Below, one piece after another: positions 34,146 to 40,735 of a stretch of DNA of 40,735 nucleotides. The notes beneath the pieces were generated by a model that saw nothing but the letters and a program-made list of their open reading frames with translations, did not search any database and was not told where the DNA came from. The translations under genes were made by a program, and so were the position numbers. The number at the start of each line of letters is the position of its first letter. Position 1 is the stretch's first letter. The stretch covers positions 1 through 40,735 of the forward strand of contig WFPM01000016.1 in assembly GCA_015487635.1 (NCBI GenBank), in the 5' to 3' direction. This DNA is from Rhodothermus sp. (lineage in GTDB: Bacteria > Bacteroidota > Rhodothermia > Rhodothermales > Rhodothermaceae).

Positions 34146-35543
34146 ATGTCGAAGGCCTGTGTGTTTGTGGTGGATGACGAGCCCAAGCTGGGCGAGCTGT
34201 TTGCCAACGTGCTCCGGCGGGACGGCTACGAGGTGCGTACGTTCGTGCATCCTCAGGCGATGCTGGACGCCATCGAAGACGGGCAGCAACCCGACGTGGT
34301 GCTGGCCGATCTGATGATGCCGGAAATCAACGGCATCGAACTGCTGGAACGGCTGCGCAAACGTCGGCTTCACGTGCCGGTCATTATCATGACGGCCCAT
34401 TCGTCGGTGCAGACGGCCGTCGAGGCCATGCGTCGGGGTGCCTTTCACTATCTGCAGAAGCCGGTCAATCTGGAAGAAATGCGCATGCTGCTCAAGAAGG
34501 CCATCGGCCGCAACGAGCGCACGTCGGTTTTGCCGCTCTCGCCACAGGGTGAGGCGGACGCCTATCCGATCGAGGGCATTCTGGGCGAGAGCGAGCCAAT
34601 TCGTCGGGTGCGCCAGACCATCGAGATGCTCCGGGACGTGCCGGGCACGATCGTATTGATCCGGGGCGAGACCGGCACCGGCAAGAATCTGGTGGCCCGT
34701 ACCATTCACGCCAACTCCTGCCACAGCAGCGGGCGCTTCGTCGAGATCAACTGCGCGGCGCTGCCCGACAACCTGCTGGAAGCCGAGCTGTTCGGCTACG
34801 AGAAGGGCGCCTTCACCGATGCACGCACCTCCAAGCCGGGCCTGCTTGAAGTGGCAGACGGTGGGACCGTCTTTCTGGACGAGATCGACTCGATGAGCCT
34901 GGCGCTGCAGGCCAAGCTACTCTCGTTTCTGGAAAGTCGGACGTTCCGCCGGCTGGGTGGTATCGAAGACATCCAGGTCAACGTGCGCATCCTGTGCGCC
35001 ACGAACGTCAACCTGGAGCAACTGGTGGCCGAGCAGAAATTTCGCCAGGACCTCTTCTATCGTATCAACGTGGTCAACATCTACCTGCCGGCGCTGCGGG
35101 AGATGGGCCGCGACGTGCTGCTGATCGCCCGGCATCTCATTGAGCAGTTCAACAGAGAACTGGGCCGACAGGTGAAAGGACTGACGCCTGAGGCGGAGCA
35201 GAAGCTGCTGGACTATCACTGGCCCGGCAATGTGCGTGAGCTGCGCAACGTGCTCGAGCGGGCCATGATTTTCAACAGAAAGGAGTGGATCGACGCCGAC
35301 GATCTGCACCTGCTGCCCGCCACGTCGCCTTCAGGGGGAATGTCCCTGCCCGCTTCCAATGGTGTGTTCTATTTCCCCAGCGGCAGCACCCTGGAGGAGC
35401 TGGAGAAGGCCTACATCTTGCACACGCTCAAGCACTACAAGGCCAGCTTCACCGAAGCCGCCCGCATGCTGGGCATTTCCAAGAAGACGCTCTGGGAAAA
35501 GCGCAAACGCTACAACCTGGATCGCGAACTGGCGCGCTCCTGA
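34146..35543 (+). CDS. Sigma-54-type response regulator (NtrC family), GAFTDA variant
   Basis: Residues 1-120 are a receiver domain (VFVVDDEPKLGELFANVLRR, phospho-acceptor D55 in VVLADLMMPEINGIELL, the lysine in YLQKPVNLEE). The AAA+ domain (about 140-375) has Walker A LIRGETGTGKNLVARTIH, Walker B GGTVFLDEIDSM and ATNVNLEQLVAEQKFRQDLFYRINVV. The loop that touches sigma-54 reads ELFGYEKGAFTDARTSKPG, that is GAFTDA instead of the usual GAFTGA. The C-terminus is a Fis-type helix-turn-helix (SFTEAARMLGISKKTLWEKRKRY). No histidine kinase gene is adjacent. The protein should activate sigma-54 promoters, with the caveat of the altered loop. Confidence 0.92.
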   Translation: MSKACVFVVDDEPKLGELFANVLRRDGYEVRTFVHPQAMLDAIEDGQQPDVVLADLMMPEINGIELLERLRKRRLHVPVIIMTAHSSVQTAVEAMRRGAFHYLQKPVNLEEMRMLLKKAIGRNERTSVLPLSPQGEADAYPIEGILGESEPIRRVRQTIEMLRDVPGTIVLIRGETGTGKNLVARTIHANSCHSSGRFVEINCAALPDNLLEAELFGYEKGAFTDARTSKPGLLEVADGGTVFLDEIDSMSLALQAKLLSFLESRTFRRLGGIEDIQVNVRILCATNVNLEQLVAEQKFRQDLFYRINVVNIYLPALREMGRDVLLIARHLIEQFNRELGRQVKGLTPEAEQKLLDYHWPGNVRELRNVLERAMIFNRKEWIDADDLHLLPATSPSGGMSLPASNGVFYFPSGSTLEELEKAYILHTLKHYKASFTEAARMLGISKKTLWEKRKRYNLDRELARS

Positions 35544-35556
35544 AGGCCGGGTAAGA

Positions 35557-35588
35557 AGCGCCCTGATCGGGAGCCCGATCAGGGCGCT
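35557..35588. terminator. Bidirectional hairpin between convergent regulator and rny
   Basis: AGCGCCCTGATCGGG (35557-35571) and CCCGATCAGGGCGCT (35574-35588) are perfect 15-base arms two bases apart. It lies between the stops of two converging genes, 13 bases from the first and 11 from the second, where a shared terminator is expected. Neither side has a long T-run, so efficiency by the intrinsic route is uncertain. Confidence 0.75.
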
Positions 35589-35599
35589 ATAGACTTCGG

Positions 35600-37276
35600 T
35601 CATTTGGCATAGGCCACCGAGCGCACCTCGCGGATGACCGTCACCTTGATCTGGCCCGGATACTGCATCTCATTCTGAATTTTTTTCGAGATGTCCAGGG
35701 CCAGTTGTTCGGCCTGGGCGTCGGAGACCAGATTGTGGTTGACGATCACGCGCACTTCGCGTCCGGCCTGGATTGCGTAGACGCGCTCGACGCCCGGGAA
35801 CGAGGCGGCCAGCGCCTCAAGCTTTTCCAGCCGCTTGATATAGGCTTCCAGCGCCTCACGACGAGCGCCCGGACGTGCGCCCGAAATGGCATCGGCTGCC
35901 TGCACGATGGGTGCAATCAACGTGGTCATCTCGATCTCGTCGTGGTGGGCCCCCACCGCGTTGCACACCTCCGGATCCTCTCTGTACTTGCGGCAGAGTT
36001 CCATGCCCACCAGCGCATGCGGTCGGTCGATCTCCTCCTCGACGACCTTGCCGATGTCGTGCAGCAGCCCGGCGCGACGGGCCTTGTCGGCGTCCAACCC
36101 CAGCTCGGCGGCGATCAGCGAGGCGATGCGGGCCGTCTCGATGGAGTGGGCCAGCAGGTTCTGGCCGTAGCTTGTGCGGTAACGCATCCGGCCGATGAGT
36201 CGGATCAGCTCCGGATGCATACCGTGCAGGTTCAGATCGATGACGGTCCGTTCGCCCGTCTCCATGATCTCTTCTTCGATCTCGGCCGTGGCCTTTTCGA
36301 CCACTTCTTCGATGCGGGCCGGGTGGATGCGGCCGTCCTGGATCAGCTTGGTCAGCGCCAGGCGGGCGATCTCGCGACGAATCGGGTTGAAGGCCGACAG
36401 GATCACCGCCTCGGGCGTGTCGTCGACGATTACCTCGACGCCGGTGGCCGCCTCGAAGGCCCGGATGTTACGGCCCTCGCGTCCGATGATGCGGCCCTTC
36501 ATCTCGTCGGACTGAATGTTGACCACCGAGACGGTGTTTTCGATGGCGTGGCTGGCGGCCGTCCGCTGAATGGCCGTCAGGATGATCTTGCGGGCTTCTC
36601 GGTTGGCCTTCATCCGGGCCTCGTCACGGATCTCCTTGATCATAGAGGCGGCCTCCAGCCGGGCCTCTTCGACCATCTGCGCCATGAGCGCTTCCCGGGC
36701 CTCCTGGCGCGACATGCCCGCAATCTGCTCCAGCCGGCGCAGCTGTTCCTCCAGCGTGCGGTCCAGTTCCGCCTGCCTGGCCGTCAGTTCTTCCTGCAGG
36801 TGGTTGACCTCCGCCTCGCGCTGGGCGAGCGCTTCCTGCTGGCGGCGTAGCGACTCGAAAAGCGCCTGCGCCTGCTGATGGAGCGCTTCGGCCTGGCGGA
36901 AGTTGGCATCGGCCTCACGGCGCAGCGCTTCGATGGCTTCGGCGGCTTTGGCCAGCGTTTTCTCCCGCTCGTTGACGCGGAAGGTGCGGCGATTCAGCGC
37001 TTCCTGCCGTTCGGCAAGCCGCTCCTGCACCTGTTGTAGCGCCTTGCGGGCTTCGGCCTGCTCCCGCTCGAATGCCTGGCGCTCACGCTGAAGGGCTTCC
37101 CGGGCTTGCTCCAGGTGCTCCTCCTGATAGGCCTTCGCCTTCGCTTCGGCTTCGGCCAGAATCTTTTGCGCCTGCGCGCGGGCAGATTTCAGAGAACGGG
37201 TCAGCAGCCATCGATCCAGCGCAATGCCGGCCCCCACGGCCAGAAGCACAAGGCCGGCTATCCATAGCAGTTCCAT
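35600..37276 (-). CDS. rny: Ribonuclease Y
   Basis: This 558-residue endonuclease starts mRNA decay at the inner membrane. A single N-terminal helix ([23 protein letters not shown]) is followed by a long coiled coil (about residues 30-220, rich in Glu/Arg/Gln/Ala heptads). Then come a KH domain ([30 protein letters not shown]) and an HD domain ([20 protein letters not shown], then [14 protein letters not shown]). The C-terminus is [18 protein letters not shown]. The family is usually about 520 residues; the excess is in the coiled coil. It follows zapA and the candidate RNA on the minus strand. No Shine-Dalgarno sequence precedes the ATG. Confidence 0.95.
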   Translation of the reverse strand: MELLWIAGLVLLAVGAGIALDRWLLTRSLKSARAQAQKILAEAEAKAKAYQEEHLEQAREALQRERQAFEREQAEARKALQQVQERLAERQEALNRRTFRVNEREKTLAKAAEAIEALRREADANFRQAEALHQQAQALFESLRRQQEALAQREAEVNHLQEELTARQAELDRTLEEQLRRLEQIAGMSRQEAREALMAQMVEEARLEAASMIKEIRDEARMKANREARKIILTAIQRTAASHAIENTVSVVNIQSDEMKGRIIGREGRNIRAFEAATGVEVIVDDTPEAVILSAFNPIRREIARLALTKLIQDGRIHPARIEEVVEKATAEIEEEIMETGERTVIDLNLHGMHPELIRLIGRMRYRTSYGQNLLAHSIETARIASLIAAELGLDADKARRAGLLHDIGKVVEEEIDRPHALVGMELCRKYREDPEVCNAVGAHHDEIEMTTLIAPIVQAADAISGARPGARREALEAYIKRLEKLEALAASFPGVERVYAIQAGREVRVIVNHNLVSDAQAEQLALDISKKIQNEMQYPGQIKVTVIREVRSVAYAK

Positions 37277-37339
37277 AGTCGTCTGGATTCGGTATGAACA
37301 ACAACGGGCACCAGTGCCTGATAACGGTTAAAGCTGATT

Positions 37340-37382
37340 AAAAAAAGACGCCCCGGCAGGTTCCGTAACCCTGCCGGGGCGT
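37340..37382 (-). terminator. Strong intrinsic terminator upstream of rny
   Basis: On the minus strand ACGCCCCGGCAGG (37382-37370) pairs with CCTGCCGGGGCGT (37360-37348), followed at once by seven T within GTCTTTTTTTAATC (the T-run is 37346-37340). This ends transcription before rny, so rny must have its own promoter in the roughly 60 bases that remain, and the RNA upstream is a defined transcript. Confidence 0.9.
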
Positions 37383-37602
37383 GGAAGAAGTCCGGCCACA
37401 AACCTGCAGCCCGGGTTCAAGGAACCCCCTCTTCGACACAGTGGGTGCCGCTCCGACCGTTCCGACTTCCTCGGCCCCTTCCGAAGTGGAAGGAGATCCC
37501 GACTGTGCCGGGACTGAGGCCTGTCGTCCGGGTCGGAAGGAAGGCTCCCTCGCGTACAGGTGTTAGGTCCCTTTATTACGCGTGACTGCAGGCTTGCGCC
37601 GG
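37383..37602 (-). ncRNA. Structured RNA between zapA and rny, candidate 6S RNA
   Basis: About 220 bases on the minus strand have no ORF of interest, end in a strong terminator and show ordered pairing. A long-range closing helix joins the ends (CCGGC plus CCUGCAG at 37602-37584 with CUGCAGG plus GCCGG at 37412-37392). Inside lie an 8-pair stem (GGCACAGU at 37509-37502 with ACUGUGUC at 37442-37435), a hairpin GGGUUC-CUU-GAACCC (37427-37413) and a CGCGUA/UACGCG hairpin. In E. coli the 6S gene ssrS is just downstream of zapA, and 6S also has a GGGUUCAAGG-type hairpin before GCCUGC near its 3' side. A 7-pair hairpin (37604-37620) lies between the zapA stop and this RNA. 6S identity is an inference; a structured transcript is likely. 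Confidence 0.55.
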
Positions 37603-37625
37603 CCTGCCTGATGCAGGCAGCGCCT

Positions 37626-37958
37626 TTATATCGCATCACGGGCAGGCTGTTCCGGCAGGGTCAGGGGAGATTCTTCCGGATGTTCCAGGAGCGCCAACAG
37701 CTCCTGGATCGTTTCGTAAAGCGTTTCATCCAGTTCGCGTAACGCCTTTTGGGCTTCATGCAGCGCTTCGGCCAGCGAAAGCGCCACGATCACGGCAGCG
37801 GTCAGCTCGGACTGCTCCGGATGCTGTTCCCGAAACGCCCGCATCCTTTCCTCGACCATGGCGGCCAACTGGTACATCAACGCCTCGTCCTCCGGGCGCA
37901 CCCGCAGGGGGTACTTGCGCCCCAGAATGGAAATCTGAATGGACTTTTCCAGCGCCAT
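37626..37958 (-). CDS. zapA: Cell division protein ZapA
   Basis: The 110-residue product has the ZapA layout: a short N-terminal beta region (SIQISILGRKYPLRVRPEDEALMYQLAAMVEERMRAF) and a long C-terminal coiled coil (AAVIVALSLAEALHEAQKALRELDETLYETIQELLALL). ZapA cross-links FtsZ filaments at the division ring. It lies between a small coiled-coil protein gene (14-base gap) and the candidate RNA. The order pheT, small protein, zapA, rny is one I recall from Bacteroidota. The ATG at 37958 has no Shine-Dalgarno sequence. Confidence 0.88.
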   Translation of the reverse strand: MALEKSIQISILGRKYPLRVRPEDEALMYQLAAMVEERMRAFREQHPEQSELTAAVIVALSLAEALHEAQKALRELDETLYETIQELLALLEHPEESPLTLPEQPARDAI

Positions 37959-37972
37959 GGCCGTGTTTCAGC

Positions 37973-38317
37973 TCAGGAAGCGGAAGGTGGAGGGCCTGCC
38001 GTGCCGAGGTCCTGTTCCAGGTAATAGTCCACGGCCTCGATGAAGGCCTGTACTTTCTGGCGGAGCACCTCCGGGTCTTCTGGAAAGACGATGCGGGCGC
38101 CGCTGCCCCCCGGCGGCAGGGCCGGCATTTCGGCGGCCAGCGCGCTGAGTTGCTCGCGCAGCGCGTGCTGTGCTTCGCGCAGCCGGGTCAACTCCCGGGC
38201 CGTTTCTACCACGCGATCGCGCAGCTGCTCCAACGACTCCAGGCTTCGCAGATGCACCGGCCCGCTACGGTGGGGCCGCCGATGCCGCCGTGATTTTTTA
38301 TTTTTGCGATTGCCCAT
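37973..38317 (-). CDS. Small coiled-coil protein of unknown function
   Basis: I start at the ATG at 38317 (114 residues, MGNRKNKKSRRHRRPHRSG); a TTG at 38344 would add nine residues. The N-terminus is strongly basic, the middle is a coiled coil (SLESLEQLRDRVVETARELTRLREAQHALREQLSAL), then comes a short conserved-looking patch (ARIVFPEDPEVLRQKVQAFIEAVDYYLEQ). The position between pheT and zapA is where Bacteroidota often carry a small coiled-coil ORF of unknown role. It may act with ZapA in division, but this is only position-based. Confidence 0.7.
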   Translation of the reverse strand: MGNRKNKKSRRHRRPHRSGPVHLRSLESLEQLRDRVVETARELTRLREAQHALREQLSALAAEMPALPPGGSGARIVFPEDPEVLRQKVQAFIEAVDYYLEQDLGTAGPPPSAS

Positions 38318-38353
38318 GGTTGCGGCCTGTTTCGATAGGTTCAATATACGATC

Positions 38354-40735
38354 TCAACGCCGCAGTTGCGCCCCGAAGCGGCGTTCGAGCTGCTGGAGGA
38401 TCGCTTCGACGCAGGCGTCTACCTCTTCGTCGGTCAGCGTCCGATCGGCGCCGAAGCGCAGCGAGAAGGCCACGCTCTTTTTGCCGGAAGGGATGCGTTC
38501 GCCTTCGTACAGATCGAAGACGCCCACGTGGCGGAGCAGCTCGCCGCCGGCTTCCCGGATGGTTTCGAGCAGGGGGCCGACCGGCTGGTCGCGGTCGACG
38601 AGTACGGCCAGATCGCGGTCAACCTCGGGAAAGCGGCTGAAGGGGCGGTAGCGGCGCTGCTGAGCCGGGTGGGCAATCTCGGCGAAGGCGTCCCAGTTCA
38701 GTTCGGCATAGTAGAGTGGGGCGCGCAGTTCGTAGGCCTCCTGAAGCGCGTCCGACAGGCGGGCCAGCGTGCCCAGCACGCGCCCGTCGGCCACCAGATT
38801 CACCTGATAGGCGGCCGTCGGCTCGGGCGATTCGGCCGGGATCAGCGCAATGCGATCACTTAGGTGCAGCGTGTCCAGCAGCGTTTCGACCAGCCCCTTG
38901 AGGTCGAAGAAGTCCGTCAGGCGTGGCTGCACGTCCCAGCCTTCGGGAGCGTGCGGGCCACTCAGTCCGAGGATGAGCGCTTCGTGCTCGGCAAAGCCAG
39001 GCACGAGCGTATCGGGGCGGTCCGTACGGGCAAAGACGCGGCCGAATTCGAAGAAGCGCAGCACCTGTTGGCCCCGATTCTGATTGTAGACGATGGTCTG
39101 CACCAGACCAGGCAGCAGCGATGGCCGCAGCACGGCCATTTCGGCCGAGACGGGGTTGAGCGTTTCGACCAGATGCGATGCGTCGGTCTGGTGATCGGTC
39201 CCCGAAGCGGGCACGAAGCGGCGTACGACCTCGCGGGGCAGCAGGCTGTTCGTGTAGATTTCTCGCAGGCCGAAGCCGACCAGCAGCGTGCGCACGCGGC
39301 GACGCAGCGCCTGGGTCGGCGGCTCGTCGGGTACGCGGGCCGGCACGACAAACGCCTCGGGCAAGGGCAGTCGGTCGTAGCCGTGCACGCGGGCGACCTC
39401 TTCGATCAGGTCGATCTCCTCATGCACGTCCGGGCGGTAGAGCGGCACCGTGCAGCGGAGAGCCTCGCCTTCCGGCTTCGGCTCGAAGCCCAGGCGATCC
39501 AGAATGCGCCGCACCTCGTCGGATGGGATCTCGGTGCCCAGCACCTGGGCCAGCCTGGGCAGGCGCAGCGTCACGGAGCGCGGCGTGAACTTCCGCATCT
39601 GCACGTCCACGACGCCGGGCACGATCTCTCCGCCGGCCACCTCCACGATGAGCTGGGCCGCACGAGCCGCGGCCCAGCGTTGCAGGCCGGCATCGACCCC
39701 GCGCTCGAAGCGGTAGGACGAGTCCGTCTGCAGGCCCAGCGCCTTCGCGGTGCGTCGGATGGTGGACGGATCGAAGTAGGCGCTTTCGATGAGGATGTTT
39801 GTGGTGGTGTCGGTCACTTCGGAGTTCTCGCCGCCCATGATACCGGCCAGTGCCACCGGACGCTCGGCGTCGCAGATCAACAGGGCGCCTTCCGGGAGCT
39901 GGCGTGTTTTGCCGTCGAGCGTGGTGAACTGCTCGCCCGCGCGGGCCAGCCGTACGTGGATGCGTCCACCGATCAGCCGGTCGAAGTCGAAGGCGTGCAG
40001 CGGCTGGCCGCACTCGTGCAGCACGTAGTTGGTCACGTCCACCACGTTGTTGATCGAACGCAGCCCGATGGCAGCCAGCCGCTGGCGCAGCCAGAGCGGC
40101 GAGGGGCCGATGCGCACGTTGCGCACCAGCAGCGCCACGTAGCGCGGACAGGCCTCCGATGCGTCGATGGTCACCTGCACCTGACGAGCGGCCTCACCGC
40201 CGGGTTCGGGCACGGCCACCTCGGGACGGCGCAGCGGCCGGTCGAGCAGCGCTGAGAGATCCCGGGCCACGCCGATATGGCTGGCCGCGTCGGCCCGGTT
40301 GGGCGTCAGGCTGACTTCGAGCCGGTAATCCGGCACCGTCAGGCCCTGCTGCTGCAGGTATTCGACAAAGGGACGGCCGACAGGAGCGTCGTCGGGCAGC
40401 ACCAGGATGCCGCTGTGGTCGTCCGAGAGCCCGAGTTCGTCCTCGGCGCAGATCATGCCCTCGGACACTTCACCCCGGATCTTCGTCTTGCGGATCGTGA
40501 CCGGCTGACGATTCCCCTTGCGGTCGGTCAGCAGCAGCGTGGTGCCGGGGGTGGCGACGGCCACCTTCTGGCCGGCCGCCACGTTGGGTGCGCCGCACAC
40601 GATCGACACCGGCTCGCCGCTGCCCAGATCGACCCGGCAGAGCGTCAGACGATCGGCGTTGGGGTGGGGGCGCACCTCCAGCACGTGGCCGATCACCACG
40701 CCACTGAGATCGGTACCCAGCGGCTCGACCTCTTC
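38354..40735 (-). CDS. pheT: Phenylalanine--tRNA ligase beta subunit (5' end outside window)
   Basis: The reading frame is open to the right edge, so the first few dozen residues are missing. The visible 793 residues begin inside the N-terminal part with EEVEPLGTDLSG and the tRNA-binding OB-fold (VVIGHVLEVRPHPNADRLTLCRVD, IVCGAPNVAAGQKVAVATPG). The B1/B3/B4 domains follow (VSLTPNRADAASHIGVARDL; LRSINNVVDVTNYVLHECGQPLHAFD; GIMGGENSEV), then B5 (IDLIEEVARVHGYDRLPLPEA) and the C-terminal anticodon-recognition domain (FSRFPEVDRDLAVLVDRDQPVG, DLYEGERIPSGKKSVAFSLRF, LTDEEVDACVEAILQQLERRFGAQLR). The ATG at 40699 in the ORF track is internal, not the start. pheS is not in the window. Confidence 0.95.
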   Translation of the reverse strand, partial: EEVEPLGTDLSGVVIGHVLEVRPHPNADRLTLCRVDLGSGEPVSIVCGAPNVAAGQKVAVATPGTTLLLTDRKGNRQPVTIRKTKIRGEVSEGMICAEDELGLSDDHSGILVLPDDAPVGRPFVEYLQQQGLTVPDYRLEVSLTPNRADAASHIGVARDLSALLDRPLRRPEVAVPEPGGEAARQVQVTIDASEACPRYVALLVRNVRIGPSPLWLRQRLAAIGLRSINNVVDVTNYVLHECGQPLHAFDFDRLIGGRIHVRLARAGEQFTTLDGKTRQLPEGALLICDAERPVALAGIMGGENSEVTDTTTNILIESAYFDPSTIRRTAKALGLQTDSSYRFERGVDAGLQRWAAARAAQLIVEVAGGEIVPGVVDVQMRKFTPRSVTLRLPRLAQVLGTEIPSDEVRRILDRLGFEPKPEGEALRCTVPLYRPDVHEEIDLIEEVARVHGYDRLPLPEAFVVPARVPDEPPTQALRRRVRTLLVGFGLREIYTNSLLPREVVRRFVPASGTDHQTDASHLVETLNPVSAEMAVLRPSLLPGLVQTIVYNQNRGQQVLRFFEFGRVFARTDRPDTLVPGFAEHEALILGLSGPHAPEGWDVQPRLTDFFDLKGLVETLLDTLHLSDRIALIPAESPEPTAAYQVNLVADGRVLGTLARLSDALQEAYELRAPLYYAELNWDAFAEIAHPAQQRRYRPFSRFPEVDRDLAVLVDRDQPVGPLLETIREAGGELLRHVGVFDLYEGERIPSGKKSVAFSLRFGADRTLTDEEVDACVEAILQQLERRFGAQLRR

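Noticed and set aside
37383-37602. tmRNA, RNase P RNA or SRP RNA as identity of the structured RNA
   Set aside because: There is no tRNA-like 3' end or tag reading frame for tmRNA, and no GAGGAAAGUCC or ACAGAA for RNase P. The plus strand has GGAAGGAAG, which recalls SRP RNA, but lacks the matching AGCAG side and is on the wrong strand relative to the terminator.
38864-40255. 463-codon plus-strand ORF
   Set aside because: It is antisense to pheT and has the composition of a shadow frame.

Overview
The window is a dense, GC-rich stretch of bacterial chromosome with genes on both strands and many ATGA-type overlaps. Gene content and order suggest a thermophilic member of the Rhodothermota/Bacteroidota, most like Rhodothermus. 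The points in favour are a classical menaquinone pathway, LptC/OstA/LptB genes, RNase Y, the pheT-zapA-rny order, rpsF-rpsR-rplI, and frequent start codons without a Shine-Dalgarno sequence. The organism is inferred from remembered gene content; no database search was run.

Layout. 1-2217: end of a surface-polysaccharide locus (SAM-methyltransferase-like protein and a Wzx/MATE-type flippase). 2218-4644: two gene-poor spacers with palindromic repeats, around a YbbR/CdaR-like protein and an unknown membrane protein. 4654-15783: a histidine phosphatase, then menF and menD, an inserted block (Tat-leader metallo-beta-lactamase-fold hydrolase on the minus strand, divergent from a two-subunit molybdenum hydroxylase of the IorAB type), then menA, menC and menE. 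menB and a menH-like gene are not in the window. 15802-17774 (minus): a partner-switching module made of a STAS antagonist, an anti-sigma-type kinase, and a response regulator fused to a PP2C phosphatase. 17935-21413: a free-standing B3/B4-domain protein followed by overlapping lptC, lptA/ostA-like and lptB genes. 21536-24222: divergent thiI (with rhodanese domain) and aroF-type DAHP synthase. 24361-28639: glmS, prfA, rpsF, rpsR, rplI, closed by a clear terminator. 28727-33848: DsbD and an MFS transporter converging on a BtuF/BtuC-like metal-chelate uptake pair that lacks its ATPase here. 34146-35543: a sigma-54-type response regulator with GAFTDA in place of GAFTGA. 35600-40735 (minus, read right to left): pheT (5' end outside the window), a small coiled-coil protein, zapA, an apparent structured RNA ending in a strong terminator (candidate 6S RNA), and rny.

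Most of the window is core metabolism and envelope or translation machinery. I found no insertion sequence, prophage, CRISPR array, tRNA or rRNA. The items most worth checking are the unannotated structured RNA between zapA and rny, the molybdenum hydroxylase and hydrolase block inside the menaquinone locus with its operator-like dyad, the partner-switch module without a sigma factor, and a small family of hairpin-forming intergenic repeats.
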